The position numbers and the translations under genes were made by a program. Below the pieces are notes generated by a model. It made no database searches. It was given only the letters and a program-made list of their open reading frames with translations, and was not told where the DNA came from. Of a stretch of DNA of 64,000 nucleotides, positions 32,866 to 44,373 are shown one piece after another. This stretch comes from Rhynchopus sp. YZ270_cl-10. Lineage: Eukaryota; Euglenozoa; Diplonemea; Diplonemida; Diplonemidae. Location of the stretch: contig OZ037870.1 of assembly GCA_964035575.1 (NCBI GenBank), positions 620,001-684,000 on the forward strand, given 5' to 3'. Positions within the stretch are counted from its first letter, which is position 1; each line of letters begins with the position of its first letter.

Positions 32866-34138
32866 AAAGTGGTGGGGTCAATCTCGAAAATTGGACAATT
32901 TTTTGACCACTTAAATTTTTGAAAATATGAGCCCGGTCACTAATACGTGGGGCCCATTTTCGGCCAAAAAATGCTGCTGAAAAAAATTTTTCAGGTGAAA
33001 ATTTTTCAGCCCCAAAACATGCCGCGATTGGCATTTCCGGGATCTGTCCGCGCTGTGGTGGGGTCAATTTGCCGAAATGGCCAAGTTCTTGGTTTTGGTC
33101 AAAATGAGTGTAAGGTAAAGGGGCCAAGGTAAATCCCACAACCCAGATTTTCTCTCTCTGATGCTGAAACCATGAAAATGTGCAAAAACACCGGCATTTT
33201 TGCATTTCCTGAATCCGCCGGTTCTGTGGTGGGGTCAATTTGCCGAAATGGACAAGTTTTTATAAATTTTGGTCAAAATCGTGTACAACCCCAGTGAAGA
33301 AAAAAATTTTCGAGGAAAAAAAAACCCCAAAATGTCCGCGTTTTCTGGAATTTCAGACCCCCCCCCTCCCCCCCCAAAAACGCGGACATTGTCCGCGTTT
33401 TTTGTTTTGATGCCACCCCTTTCTAAACTGATTTTTTTTTTTTTTTTTTTTTGAAAACTTGGAAAAATCACGTGTCGCAACAGAATATATCCACGCCACG
33501 CCCACCCTCCGCCCAGCTTACTTCCATTTCGCGGTCTACGTTGAGATGTCCTACTCCCGCTATCGCTCGTCAGTCAACGAAACGGGTTTTATTGGAACAC
33601 AAGGGAGCAAATCCTTGTGCGAAGTAAGTGACTCGGGTTTTTTTGTGTTGGAAAGTTTTTTTCCAAATTGTGCAAGGCACGGGGTTTTTGATATTTTCTG
33701 AAAAAACAGAGAGGGCGCACCAGGCCGCGTTCCGGAGGTGTTATGAGGGGGTTTCTTAGAAAACTTGTTCTCTACACTAACACCACACTGGCACCGTACT
33801 CATTTTAACAAAAAACCAAGAACTTGCCCATTTCTGCAAATTGACCCCACCACGGAACGGACGGATTCCAGAAATGCAAATGCCGGTGTTTTCGGGCATT
33901 TTCATGTTTCAGCATCAGGGAGAGAAAATCTGGGTTGTGGGATTTACCCTTGCCCTTTACCTTACACTCATTTTAACAAAAACCAAGAACTTGGCCATTT
34001 CGGCAAATTGACTCCACCACAGCGCGGACAGATTCCGGAAATGCCAATCGGAGTATGTTTGGGGCTGAAAAATTTTCAGGGGAAAATTTATTTGAGCAGC
34101 ATTTTTTGGCCGAAAATGGGCCCCACGTATAAGTGACC
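32866..34138. repeat. Large inverted arms inside the 5 kb element
   Basis: Roughly 330-390 bp on the left (32866-33260) is repeated inverted at 33808-34138. Each arm itself contains two or three copies of a block with GGTGGGGTCAATTTGCCGAA. The spacer has a shorter inverted pair built on CGCGGACATTGTCCGCG, which also occurs near 32520-32585. RNA or single-stranded DNA from here would fold into a long hairpin. Confidence 0.65.
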
Positions 34139-34617
34139 ACTGCACGGGTGGATCCAAAAAATGCAAATAAGGACGTTTTTGGCACAAAATAAATCTGCCA
34201 AAAAATTTGTGTCCCAGATGGGATTTTGGACCCCCCGGACCCCATATTTAGAAATAGCCCTGGTTACTAGCCCTGGCGGCACATGTTGTTCTGTGTGGGC
34301 TAGCCGGGTCTTGCGATCCGACTGGTGCCTCTTTTACTCGTTGTTTCTGGGTCAAAACTGGGGCGACGGTGCATTTTTTGGGTCCTCTAGGTGGTATGGT
34401 TTTCGGGGACTTCTGCGGTTCTGAGAATCAAAATCGAAAAAATCGCATTTGTTAGGCTGTGACCGTCCCCCCTGTTTCACGCATTTTCCTTGGTGTGCGT
34501 GTTGTGGGGTGTGCTGTGGATATGAAGGGACCCACGCTCCTGGAACTCCACCCTGTAGAAATAATCTACAACACGCCCAGCACTCTGCTCTTCTGCCATT
34601 TTCAAAAATAGGGCATA

Positions 34618-34745
34618 ACTGACCAATATCTGAACTTATTTTCGGGTATTTCGGGTATCTCTGACTATTTCTCAACTTATTTTCGGGCATGTCTGACCAT
34701 ATCGCCAACTTTTTTCGGGTACCCCAAAAAAGTTGGTTTTCGGGT
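34618..34745. repeat. Minisatellite with unit like GAACTTATTTTCGGGTAT
   Basis: Several imperfect units, with variants CTCAACTTATTTTCGGGCAT. A second cluster at 36446-36640 has the same unit in both orientations. Confidence 0.6.
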
Positions 34746-36445
34746 ATACCCAGATACCCAGATACCCAGATACCAGGTCCAGGGTCCAGGTACCCAGGAA
34801 CAGGAAAAAAGTCGTGAAAGAGCAACCACAGCTCCACATGACAAACACAAAAGTGTCCAGTCACGTGGGGCATTCATGCACTGAGGAGATAATGATCCAA
34901 CAATTTACAAGAAAGATTACTTAACCTACTGCTGGAAATTGCCAGGTCGTAGTAACACACAAAGTGTGCCTCCGTTCGGGAAGACCGGATATTCTAGAGA
35001 CCAAAAAGGCCTCAGGAATATCTTCCGGTAGTCAAGGTAGAACCGAGTGAACGGCCCAAGACCCCCGTGGAGAAGTTAAATGTTGTAATGCTATCAGGTA
35101 GAAACTGCGAACACTGTCTTACCCTCCTCAATGCATGGTGGTTGATGTCTTCCACAACAAATTTCCTGTACCCAGGTACCCAGGTTTCCAGACCCACGCA
35201 GCACTACGTCGCAGTACTACGCAAAATTTACCACCAGACCCTGTCTTCGTGCACCTGAAGTACAACGCCGCAGACAGGCCAAACATGCGTTGGACTCAGA
35301 GGAATGCCCGCTGTGCAGGTATCATGAGAACCAACTCCCAGCAACAAGGGGCGCCTTTTGGCGGGCGTTGTTGAGGGTGTTTGGGGTGCAAAGTTTTCCA
35401 CAATTTTGATGCGCGGGTACAGAAGTGTTATCTTGTTCTTTCATCTCTAAGAAATGTAAATGTCAATCGCGTTTAACTACCACGAGGGCTTGTTCAGTGA
35501 ACCCACGAGGGGTCGAAGGGGGTTGGTTATCCCATATCTATCAAAGGTTGTGTCGACCAGGCTAAACCACTATGTTACGCTGTACGTTGTTAAATCCGAA
35601 GAAATAACACTTTAGCAGCCGCAGGAAGTTTGCTAAAAAGAGTGCCTCACGCTACACAAACCACCACCCGCGATTGACTTAGATGTTATAACAAAGAGAA
35701 TTCAGAACAAAACAACACCCTGCCCCATACACACTAAATTGTCATGCTTCAAGAGCATGCCTGGGCCAAAATTACTGTGACAAAAAAGGCAACAAGACCA
35801 CCCACAAGGAGTGTGAAATGTGCACTGGTTTTCTGGGGGAACGCAATATTTTCTTGTGCCTCGTCCTCCGTAAGCAGAGGACAGACTTTCCGGAAGGTTT
35901 CCAAAGTCGAATTTCTTGCACTAGCTATGCTCCCTGGGTTAATGGCTATAGCAGTGACTGACAAAGTGTTCCCACCCCCAGGTCTTCGTCCACAAACAAA
36001 TCTAGAATAGATTGATTTGGGTGAAGCCTTGTATTTTGAGTTGTTGAATGTCGGAGAGCGGCGCTCATCGCAATCACGGATGCAGTTCAGATTTCACGAT
36101 CCTGTGATGAGTGTAAATGTGGGGTGTGATTAAGTTATGGTATACAAACGCAGTAGTCGGGAAGGGTGAGGTTAATGAAAAAAGTGGTAATAACTATGTA
36201 TTTCCGCGAAATAAGGTAGCCTTTGTTCACGCTACAGAGAGTTTCCTGCTGCACTAATGGTTCCCAAGCGAAGCGAGGGACCATGTATAAGGGTTTGCGG
36301 GTTTGCGGGTATTTACCCCCACTAAAAGTGGCTGTGTGTGGGGTAGAGGGGTGAAAATCATACCATGCTGCTTCAATACTGTCTCTGCTGTCGCATTCCC
36401 TCATGGTGGGTCACTCACCCACTGGGCAAAAAATCAAAGGGGGTA

Positions 36446-36640
36446 CCCCCAAATAAGTGGGTACCCCAAATAAGTTCAGAGATACCCGAAAAAAGTTCAG
36501 ATATACCCGAAAATAAGTTCAAATACCCGAAAATAAGTTCAGATATAGTCAGTTATGCCCTATTTCTGGTTTTCGGGTATATCTGAACTTATTTTCGGGT
36601 ATCTCTGACCATTTCGAAAAAAGGGTAGGGTATAACTGAC
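36446..36640. repeat. Minisatellite cluster, both orientations
   Basis: Units on the theme ATACCCGAAAATAAGTTC followed by inverted units, close to the right end of the 5 kb element. Confidence 0.6.
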
Positions 36641-36802
36641 TATTCCCCAAAATATTATTTATTATTTTGCGCGTTTTTTTATTATTTTTGCGCGTTTTAC
36701 GTACGTACCAACATGTATGCTTAGGGTCTTATAAACTTGTTTTTTTTGTTATTCGGAGGATGCTGCCTCAGTATGAGGTTCCTCTCCCCTTAGATTTTTC
36801 AA

Positions 36803-36838
36803 GGTACCTAAGCATGAAAAGGTTTAGGTTCATCTTAC
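36803..36838 (+). repeat. Hairpin family A copy
   Basis: Has GGTACCTAAGC, loop ATGAAAA, then GGTTTAGGTTCATCTTA and a T run. Confidence 0.6.
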
Positions 36839-37201
36839 AGTTTTTTTTTCTCTTTTGTTCTCGTTGGAGGTGTCTGTATTTACAACCTCAACACCCTTCC
36901 GCCTTAGTGAAAATTGCTGGCTTGGCGCAAGTGATTTCAGGGGGTGAAGGGAAATGCTCATTTATCAACTTATATTATAACCGTATGGATTTAAAAAAAA
37001 AATGCATGGTGACGCCCTGTTGTTCCCGTTGCTCCCCCTTTTTTTATTTTGTTTTTTTTTTTTTGTGTGCAACACTCTGGGGTTCGATAACCTGTGTCCC
37101 AGAGGCGTTTGACAGACTGAGTCAGCGCGAGGCCCGTCTGAGTCCTCGAGTTGCCGTTTTTTGCACTTTTTAACCTCTTTTTTTAGAAAAGAACTAAACC
37201 A

Positions 37202-37252
37202 GGTGACCAAACACCACCTAAAGCATACGAGGCTTATGTTCATCTTATAAAC
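37202..37252 (+). repeat. Hairpin family A copy with insertion
   Basis: The 5' arm carries about a dozen extra bases (ACCAAACACCACC). The CTAAAGC, ATACGAG, GCTTATGTTCATC core and TTATAAAC tail remain. Confidence 0.6.
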
Positions 37253-37332
37253 CTTTCTCCTTTTAATGCTAGACAACTGCACCCTTTTCAAGATGCAGCC
37301 GAGAGAGGGACATCCAACTGTTCACGATTTTT

Positions 37333-37400
37333 GTGCTTTCATCCGGGGCTGGCATCGTACGTGGGTCAGTCGGAGGTGCCTGCATCAACAACTTCAATTT
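37333..37400 (+). repeat. Family D motif
   Basis: Reads TGTGCTTTCATCCGGGGCTG, GCATCGTACGTGGGTCAGTC, GGAGGTGCCTGCATCAACAA and is followed by a T run. Copies at 50236 and 52647 are close relatives. Confidence 0.65.
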
Positions 37401-37823
37401 TTTTTTTTGAAGCATTCGTTGGTTTGGTTTTGGGTCAGGGGGTTTTTTCGCCGACAACGCGATTAGTATTACTCTTCCTTTGAAAACCACTAATGATAAA
37501 TGGTCATTAGCAATCCTGTGTATGACTTTATGTTTTTTTTGCCTTTTTTTCCCTCTCTTTGTTTTGCTTTTTGGTGTGGACATCCTCAAAGTGGATCTCC
37601 CAATTCAGGCACGGCTATGCAAGACACCTGCATGCCCATTGCAGCCAGCAACCAAAACACCTCCCTCTTTCCCCCTTTTTGTAAACGTGTGTGAACAAGA
37701 GGCAATCTTGCTTCACGGGAGGGGGGTTTTTTTTTCTTCTTTCCACCAGGTACAAAGGCCGCGAAACGGCTTTTGTATTCTGTCAAGCCAAAATTTATTT
37801 TGCACGATCCCGATTCTAATCAA

Positions 37824-37868
37824 GGTTGACTAAGCAAACGAGAAGGTTCAGGGGGTCATCTTATAAAC
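37824..37868 (+). repeat. Hairpin family A copy
   Basis: Has GGTTGACTAAGC, a loop region AAACGAGAAGG and a tail GGTCATCTTATAAAC. Confidence 0.6.
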
Positions 37869-38463
37869 TATTCTTCTTCTTTTGCAAAGCAATCTCCTCG
37901 CCTTTGGGCCAATACCATATCAATCCTTTTATACATTTTTTTTTCCATCTCACTTTGGTATCAACCTCTGTTCATATCGAAAAAAATTGAGTCTTTTTTT
38001 CTTATCTCAAGGTTTTATTGATTTTTTCTCCAACATTCTAGGCTTTTTTTTCCCCCAGTTTCCCGCCTAATTTCAACCCGAGTTTGACAGTGTTTGGTGT
38101 TTATAAACTTTGGTAGTATGTGGCGGAAGTTGCCAAATCAGGTGGGTTGTTAGTAAGCCGATGAACAAGCCTACGAGACTCCCTTAGGGATAGAATACCC
38201 TAAGGTATTCCACAACGGGAGAGAAGAAAAAAGGTCTTCTTAGGTCAGCAAAGGGGGGAAGACACTCTTCCGCCATGCTATGGGTCCTGATGAGAATCCT
38301 TTTTTTTTTTTTTTGTGTCGGGGAGTCAGGCCTTTTGCTAACCATCATGCCAGCATGCTACGTTTTTGGGCGTTTTTTATTTTTTTTTCCATCATGCCAC
38401 CATCATGCCATGGGGGTGGTGGGGCAGGGCTTTCGCTCTCCATCACCTGGGGATTTCCCCCCA

Positions 38464-38710
38464 GATGGCATGATGGCATGATGGCATGATGGCATGATGG
38501 CATGATGGCATGATGGCATGATGGCATGATGGCATGATGGCATGATGGCATGATGGCATGATGGCATGATGGCATGATGGCATGATGGCATGATGGCATG
38601 ATGGCATGATGGCATGATGGCATGATGGCATGATGGCATGATGGCATGATGGCATGATGGCATGATGGCATGATGGCATGATGGCATGATGGCATGATGG
38701 CATGATGGCA
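38464..38710. repeat. Satellite of the 8-mer GATGGCAT, about 31 copies
   Basis: Perfect tandem array of 247 bp. Because 8 is not a multiple of 3, every frame on one strand reads the same 8-residue peptide (MPSCHHAI), which is an artefact. The inverted form (CATCATGCC) occurs singly just upstream at 38344-38412, so the array grew from one arm of an inverted repeat. Confidence 0.95.
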
Positions 38711-40499
38711 CCTTAAAATTTTTCTGCTCGCTGCGCTCGCGGAGGATACCTAAAAAAAAAATTCCCGCTCGCTTCGCTCGCGCTGTACGCTATTTTCTTC
38801 CTGCCTACGGTGCCATTTTACAATACCTAAGGGGATTCCCTTACATTTTGCAGCCAGAAATGAAACTTGACCCAAGCTGCAAAAATTTGACCATTGTTAT
38901 TTCAAAGTGCCCAACCGTGCAACAGCCCCTGCTTCTGGAAGACGTAGTGATTTTGTACGGTTAGTCTACGTAAGGCGCAAGACCAAGCACCGTTAATAAA
39001 GGATTAGATTCCGTTTTTTTTTTTTTGTTATCTTGCAAAGCCAGGGTAGTAGCTTGAAAGGTGCACTTTTCAAATGTTGCTGGTTTGCTGGTTTAGAAAA
39101 ATTTTTCCCCGGTTGAAAGCGGTCGTCGCGCGCTTCGCGCGCGCCTCCCTGCCAACCGCAGAATGGAGAGGCAAAGGGTAAATTTTGCGAGACAACAAAG
39201 AAAATGGAATATAATCCTGTGTTAACGGCGCTTGGTCTTGCACCTTACGTTCCACTAACCGTACAAAGCCAATACGTCTTCCAGAAGCTGTTACAACGGT
39301 GGGTCATTTTGAAAAAATGGTCAACTTTTTGCAGCTTTGGTCAAGTTGCATTTGTGGCCGCAAAATGCAAGGGGGTTCCCTACGACATTGTAAACTCTAT
39401 TTTTTGCGGAGCAAAAAAATAATATAAAGTGGCGCCGCAGGCGAAAAAAATTAGGTATAGTGCAAAATATGCAGCTTTTTACACCACAGAGTCACTCAAT
39501 GAACCCTTTTTAGGGGTTCGCTTACGTGTGAGGCTTTCTCTTCTGTGAGTAAGAAAGTGGCGCGGGGCGACGAATAACTGAATCCCGAATCCCACTTTTT
39601 TTTTTTTATTTTCCCCCAAACCAGTAAACCAGCTTGTTCTGGTTTTGAAACCAGCAAAAGTACCCAAGCTATTTCCCTGGAGGGGGGGTATTTTGGTAGT
39701 GGCAGAGGTGTAGTTTTCAACCTCGCTTTCTCGATGCATACCATCGCGAGAAGGCTTTGTATTTCAAGCCACATTTCTATTCCCTCCCTGGTGTACTGGT
39801 CACGCTAAGGTACACAGTCGCGAGAGGGCTTTGTGTTTTTAAGTCATATTCTGTTGTGCGACAATGCGTGGTGAACCTTCAATGGGGTTCAAAAAAAAAC
39901 CGTCACTTTCTTTGTGAGGGTTGAGGTCACCTTGTCAGATTTTTTTTTTTTTTTTTTTTTGTGTTTTTTTATGGCAGGAGACGTTCCTGTCTACGAACTG
40001 AGCAACAAAAAAAAAAAATGATGCTTTTTCCAGGTTAATCGCTCCCCGGTTCAGCGATTCACCCTGGGCTTTTCTCTCTAAGATGCTACGGTTCCCCCCA
40101 GGATCGTTCATCTTATCACGTTTTCCACTATCAACCTCACTTTCTTCTCCATCTTTTGTTTAGGTCCTATATATCGCCCACCACCCACACCCGGGACGGC
40201 TCCCAAGAGACCGTTACCAGGGAGGGGGGGAATGGGGAATACTTTATGTCATTAAGTGTCCTGTCAGACACCTTGTTTTTTAATTTTAAGTTTTTGGGTT
40301 TTAGGCTTCTGATTTTTGTTCTGCCTGCAGAGACGGTATAGCGTTGAAAGAAATTGAACGAAACAAAGGTACCACCCCTCCCCTCTCCCATCCCCTTGCA
40401 ATTCAAAAAAACTGACCACCGATTAGTCGCTTTGCTATTTCGCAGATTGTTTGAGTAATGACCGGTTCGACAGCTTCATTGCATTTTGTAACAATCTCT

Positions 40500-40610
40500 G
40501 GTGTGGCTGAAAGGGGGTGCTATTTTTTGTGCTATTTTCTGCTATTCTGGGCATCTAGATTTTTTGGTGCGGCTGAAGGGAGGTGCTATTTTGGGGTCGT
40601 CGGCCACACC
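40500..40610. mobile_element. W element with exact 7-bp target duplication
   Basis: GGTGTGGCTGAAAGGGGGTG at the left, GTCGTCGGCCACACC at the right, 111 bp in all, and AATCTCT directly repeated at 40493-40499 and 40611-40617. This fixes the true ends of the family. Non-coding. Confidence 0.8.
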
Positions 40611-40786
40611 AATCTCTTTATACACACCGAGGATCGGTACAATGAAGATCATGTATCGAGCAAGCTTTTCCCCTTATGCTCTACGTGAGAGTTCTGTTCT
40701 CACTGGAGCTCAGATTCTCTTCAGTCGCTATCGCACCTATTCCTGTTTTGTTTGCCCAAAGGGCCTCCAATCTTTTTAGTACTGAT

Positions 40787-40875
40787 GGTGTGGCTGAAGG
40801 GGGGGTGAGATAAAAAGTGTGATAAAGTGCGAAAAAGTACTATTTTTGTGCTATTTTGGGGTCGTCGGCCACACC
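40787..40875. mobile_element. W element
   Basis: 89 bp, same ends as the copy at 40500 and the same TATTTTGGGGTCGTCGGCC right part. No clear target duplication. Confidence 0.7.
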
Positions 40876-41210
40876 AATTGACCAACTAAAAGATGTTGTT
40901 AAAAAACCCCCTCCTGTTCTCAACACACATCCCCTACAGAGTTGGGCTGCCTCCCGTAGACCCATTACCCCCCCCACGCTTCACCCCTCGCATTTCTTAA
41001 GGGGGGGACCTTCTTCTGCTCCCGTTCTCACAAAGTAACATATTGCGAGGGGCTGTACACCGAGGCTTTTGTGTGTTTTTTGTTTTTGTTTTTAACAGTG
41101 GAGACATCCTTCTTGGGGGTGTTGTGTGTGTCCACTGTTGCTGCCAGCTTTTAATAGATAGAACCGACAACGGAGCGAACCCAGCCAATACATAGCATAG
41201 GCCACACACA

Positions 41211-42495
41211 ATGAGTTTCCTTTCCGCCCCGGATGTGCACTTCTGGCAGCGGTTTCCGTATGAGGGGGCAGCACGGAACATTGATGCCTCGCTGCTTTCT
41301 GCTGGCCCAGGGGATTCTGACTGGTTTGAGAAGTATGCATGTTTTACATTATGGGTGCAGAGTGAGGCACATTTAGCAAAAAAAATATATTTCTCATTTA
41401 CCGATGGTGCTTTCAACGTCCATTTCCCCAACGAAATGTGATCAGAAATCAGCAAAGATAAGAGCAGCCAAAACGAGAGCTACGCAACAAATTAATTTAA
41501 CCTGAATTCCTTCTCACTTTGTGCCCAAATCAGACACCTATTTTGGCTGTGTTCAACGGGGAAAAAATACTGGCGTTTCCCAGAGGAATGGTATTTAGAG
41601 ATTAACGTTAAAGAGTGGTTATTGTCTAGTTTTTTTTTTATATTTCCCGCACCCGACTGTTAAGATTTCATTACCATTTTTCTAACCTTTTTATCACAGC
41701 TCACGCGTCGTCGTCTCAGAACGCAGCCAACGCGAGATGGTCCTCAAAGAGGAACGGTTGTCACGCGTGACCTTGGTCAAGAACGTCATCTACATGCTGC
41801 ACCTGGCACGCACGGATCACTCCTGTTTGCGGAATGGGTCGCGGGTGTTGCAGGCGTATGGGGAAGGGAGTCATTACTTGACGGATGTGCTTTCGAGCAA
41901 GGAAGACTCTGAGCGTCTCATCCTTGAAGGCCACGAGGCTGCTGCGCGAGGACACCTGATGGGAGAGATCCTGCCGTGGATGATGCGTCTCGCAACGGTG
42001 CTTCATTCGCAACGTCGCGCACTCTGCCAACTCGAGCAGGAGGCACGCCACGATGTCTTCCGTGCAGAGCTTGAAAGCTTTGAGAAAATCCAGTTTAAAC
42101 GCAGTGTACTGCGGCACACTGAACAGGTTGTGACACAGCTGAACAGAGAGGACCATCGGGTTGCGGCGATCAACGAGAAGATGGAGCAGCTGGGGTACCG
42201 TTCACTGAAGGTGGAGGAGGAGGTGCGGGGGCCTTCGACGGGGGTGGCATCACCGTTGACAGACCCGCGGGTGGATGTGCTGCAGGCTGACACAGCGTTC
42301 CTTGAGACGCACATCATAGGCCTCCGCACCCTTAGAGTCATTGAAGAGGAAAAGCTACACAATGCACGAGAAGACCTCAAACAAACCGATGAGCTTCTCC
42401 GTCTCAAACAGTCTCTTCTCCAGCCATATGCCTCCACGCACTCACCACTTCAAAGCAACAGCAATATTGGCATCGAGTCTCTCAGGAGAGGATGA
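41211..42495 (+). CDS. Coiled-coil hypothetical protein, two exons
   Basis: Exon 1 (41211-41332) ends in phase 2 at a gtatgc donor, and exon 2 (41700-42495) starts after ttatcacag, giving 305 residues and a TGA stop. The N-terminus (MSFLSAPDVHFWQRFPYEG) is aromatic. Residues 41-110 are mixed helix, and about 115-285 are long charged helices with heptad-like spacing (HSQRRALCQLEQEARHDV). The tail is Ser-rich. A coiled-coil protein in a cluster with a kinesin and another coiled-coil protein suggests a cytoskeletal role, by context only. The ATG follows an AG at 41199-41200 that lacks a strong pyrimidine tract, so the 5' end is less certain. Family not recognised. Confidence 0.7.
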
Positions 42496-42617
42496 AGAAG
42501 TGGAAGGCAACCTGTACTTAGAACTATTTTTTTTTTTAGATTTTTTTTAGAGAGGGAATCCCAGTGTGATGCATTGTGCTTCTGGTTGTGGTAGTACACC
42601 AGCGTGCATGATGTATC

Positions 42618-42746
42618 TACACGGTGATGATGTTACGGTTTTTGGTGTTCTAACATACTTCATGACATGCTTTGAACATAACATGTCATATGACATGGTG
42701 AAGAATGTCATATCATCAAAAACCTTAGTAACATCATCACCGTGTA
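42618..42746. mobile_element. 129-bp palindromic foldback
   Basis: Perfect 19-bp inverted ends (TACACGGTGATGATGTTAC) and further near-palindromic sequence towards a centre near 42682, including CATGTCATATGACATG. It lies in the spacer before the ribosomal protein gene. Non-coding. Confidence 0.7.
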
Positions 42747-42983
42747 TTTGGGAGGGGAGGGGGAAGGGGGGGGGTGTAGATTTGCAGGTGGGGTGGTGAT
42801 GGGGGAGTGTGCGATGAAAGTGTCTTCTCTGCTCCCCCAATCTTATCCAGTTTGCAAGAAATTGTGTACAAAAAAAAAGTTGGAAAAAAAGAGTTTTTTT
42901 TTTTTGAATTATTTTACCCACACCCGGACACGTCCCCTTGACCCACAATATACCACTCTCTTAAGGTCGATACAAAGGACAGA

Positions 42984-44164
42984 ATGGGAAAGCCCACCAC
43001 CGAGCTGGCGAGCGCGCACCTGCGTCATTACGAGGTATATGCTGCTCTATGCCCTCTCCCCCATACAATCCCCCTGTTCTCTGCTTGCTGGTAAACTTAG
43101 TCGTTTAGATGCCTCCCTGTTTGAAGCTTTGACTCGTGTTAATATTTCCCCCCGGAAAATTGATGTTTTCCAAAAAAATTATGTTGTTGGGCTGGAAACC
43201 CCAATACAAGTACACCACTTACTGCAATCATTTTTTTATTATCAAAACCCTATTTTCTCTTTTCCAGGTCGTGGGCCGCAAGAAGCCCACTGAGAACGAG
43301 ACGCAGCCCAAGCTCTTCCGCCACCACTGCTTCGCGCCCAACTACGTTGTGGCCAAGACGAAGTTCTGGAAGTTCATGCGTGAGTACCACAAGGTGAAGC
43401 GCGCCAACGGAGAGGTGTTCGGAGTGCGCGAAATGAAGGAGAAGCGCCCTGCCGTCGTCAAGAACTTCGACGTGCAGCTCAGGTGGTACGCACGCACCGG
43501 ACCCGTCAACTCGAGCAAAGAAATCCGTGACACCCACCTGTCCCGCGCCGTGTCGCGCATCTTCAACGGAATGGCCGGACAGCACCGTGCCTCCTTCAGC
43601 AACATCCAGGTATGTCTTCTTGGATCAATGATCTCTTTGTAATAAAAAGCAAACAAACCAAAACATTACAAAGAGACCATCTTTAAAAGGCATCGTTCTA
43701 ATTATACGATGAGGGTTTGGCTTTTTATTTGACATTTTTTGCAGCCATTATTCAAACTCCCCTTCTCTGCCGGGACTGGGTTTCGCGCGCAGTGGAGCGC
43801 GATTTCACGCGTACGTTTGGTTAGAGAAGTTTCCTCCCTTCTCTCACAGGTTTACTGCCACTGAGCACAGAGTTCTTCTTGCCACAGTCTTGTCAGGCTA
43901 ACCTTAAACTACGATTTTAAAAAACCTGCTTCACTCATATCTTAAGATCTCTTACCATGATAAAGTGCATTAAAAAAAAACACACACAAAAACTCTTCAC
44001 AGGTGATCCGCACCTGCACCAAGGGAGCCGCAGCGTGCACCCGCGCTGCTACCCAGCAGTTCCACAACTCGAAGGTCAAGTTCCCCCTTCTCCACCGCGT
44101 GCGCAAGCCGTCGAAGGCGAACAGGAACCCCATCATCGCCAAGGCACCCCACACCTTCGCCTAA
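42984..44164 (+). CDS. RPL18A: Ribosomal protein eL20 (L18a), three exons
   Basis: Exons 42984-43034, 43268-43609 and 44003-44164 join in phase 0 at GT-AG introns (gtatat, gtatgt donors), giving 184 residues against about 176-180 in other eukaryotes. Exon 1 supplies MGKPTTELASAHLRHYE, exon 2 the core (FAPNYVVAKTKFWKFM and the VKNFDVQLRWYARTG region), exon 3 the conserved QFHNSKVKFPLLHRVRKPSK. eL20 sits on the large subunit near the central protuberance and contacts 5S and 25/28S rRNA. Codon use is GC-rich and narrow, as expected of a highly expressed gene. The ATG follows an AG at 42964-42965. The second intron contains a GC-rich stretch (TTTCGCGCGCAGTGG) near 43783 that is unlike the rest. 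Confidence 0.95.
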
Positions 44165-44373
44165 GCACAACGCTGCCGGCTTTAACGAGGTATTGGCCTC
44201 CGGCGCTTGGGCCCTCGCTCTGTCATTTCTTCTGTGTGCTGTCATGCCCAGGCTAACGTGGTGGTAGCACCGTAATACAGAAAACGCAAAACCCCCCATC
44301 CCCCTCCCTGACTCTCTCTTTCTCTCCCTCCCTCCTCCTCCTCACACATCCACAGCCCCACAGCCCCTACACA

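Larger units (their letters stand above)
31700..36720. mobile_element. 5 kb terminal-inverted-repeat element inserted in a family A hairpin
   Basis: The ends are perfect inverted copies of about 36 bp that start GCATACATGTTGGTACGTAC and continue GTAAAACGCGC. The left flank ends CTTAG and the right flank begins TTAGG, so a TTAG (or CTTAGG, if the terminal base pair is host) is duplicated. Removing the element leaves a normal family A hairpin with its TTATAAAC tail and T run. Inside are a nested 363-bp element, large inverted arms, two clusters of a short minisatellite, and several short coding-like stretches (about 32301-32480, 33470-33626, 35200-35375) that I cannot assign. No transposase was recognised, so I call it a non-autonomous or decayed DNA element of unknown superfamily. 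Confidence 0.8.
36727..41210. other. 4.5 kb without a confident gene
   Basis: Holds hairpin family A copies, a family D motif, the 8-bp satellite at 38464, fragments of families B and C, and two W elements. A possible exon with an acceptor at about 40161-40164 (SYISPTTHTRDGSQETVT) and a short start-like frame at 39971 (MAGDVPVYELS) may belong to an intron-rich or decayed gene; I could not connect them. Confidence 0.5.

Noticed and set aside
38345-38711. Minus-strand frames encoding repeats of MPSCHHAI
   Set aside because: Artefact of an 8-bp satellite that lacks stops in some frames.
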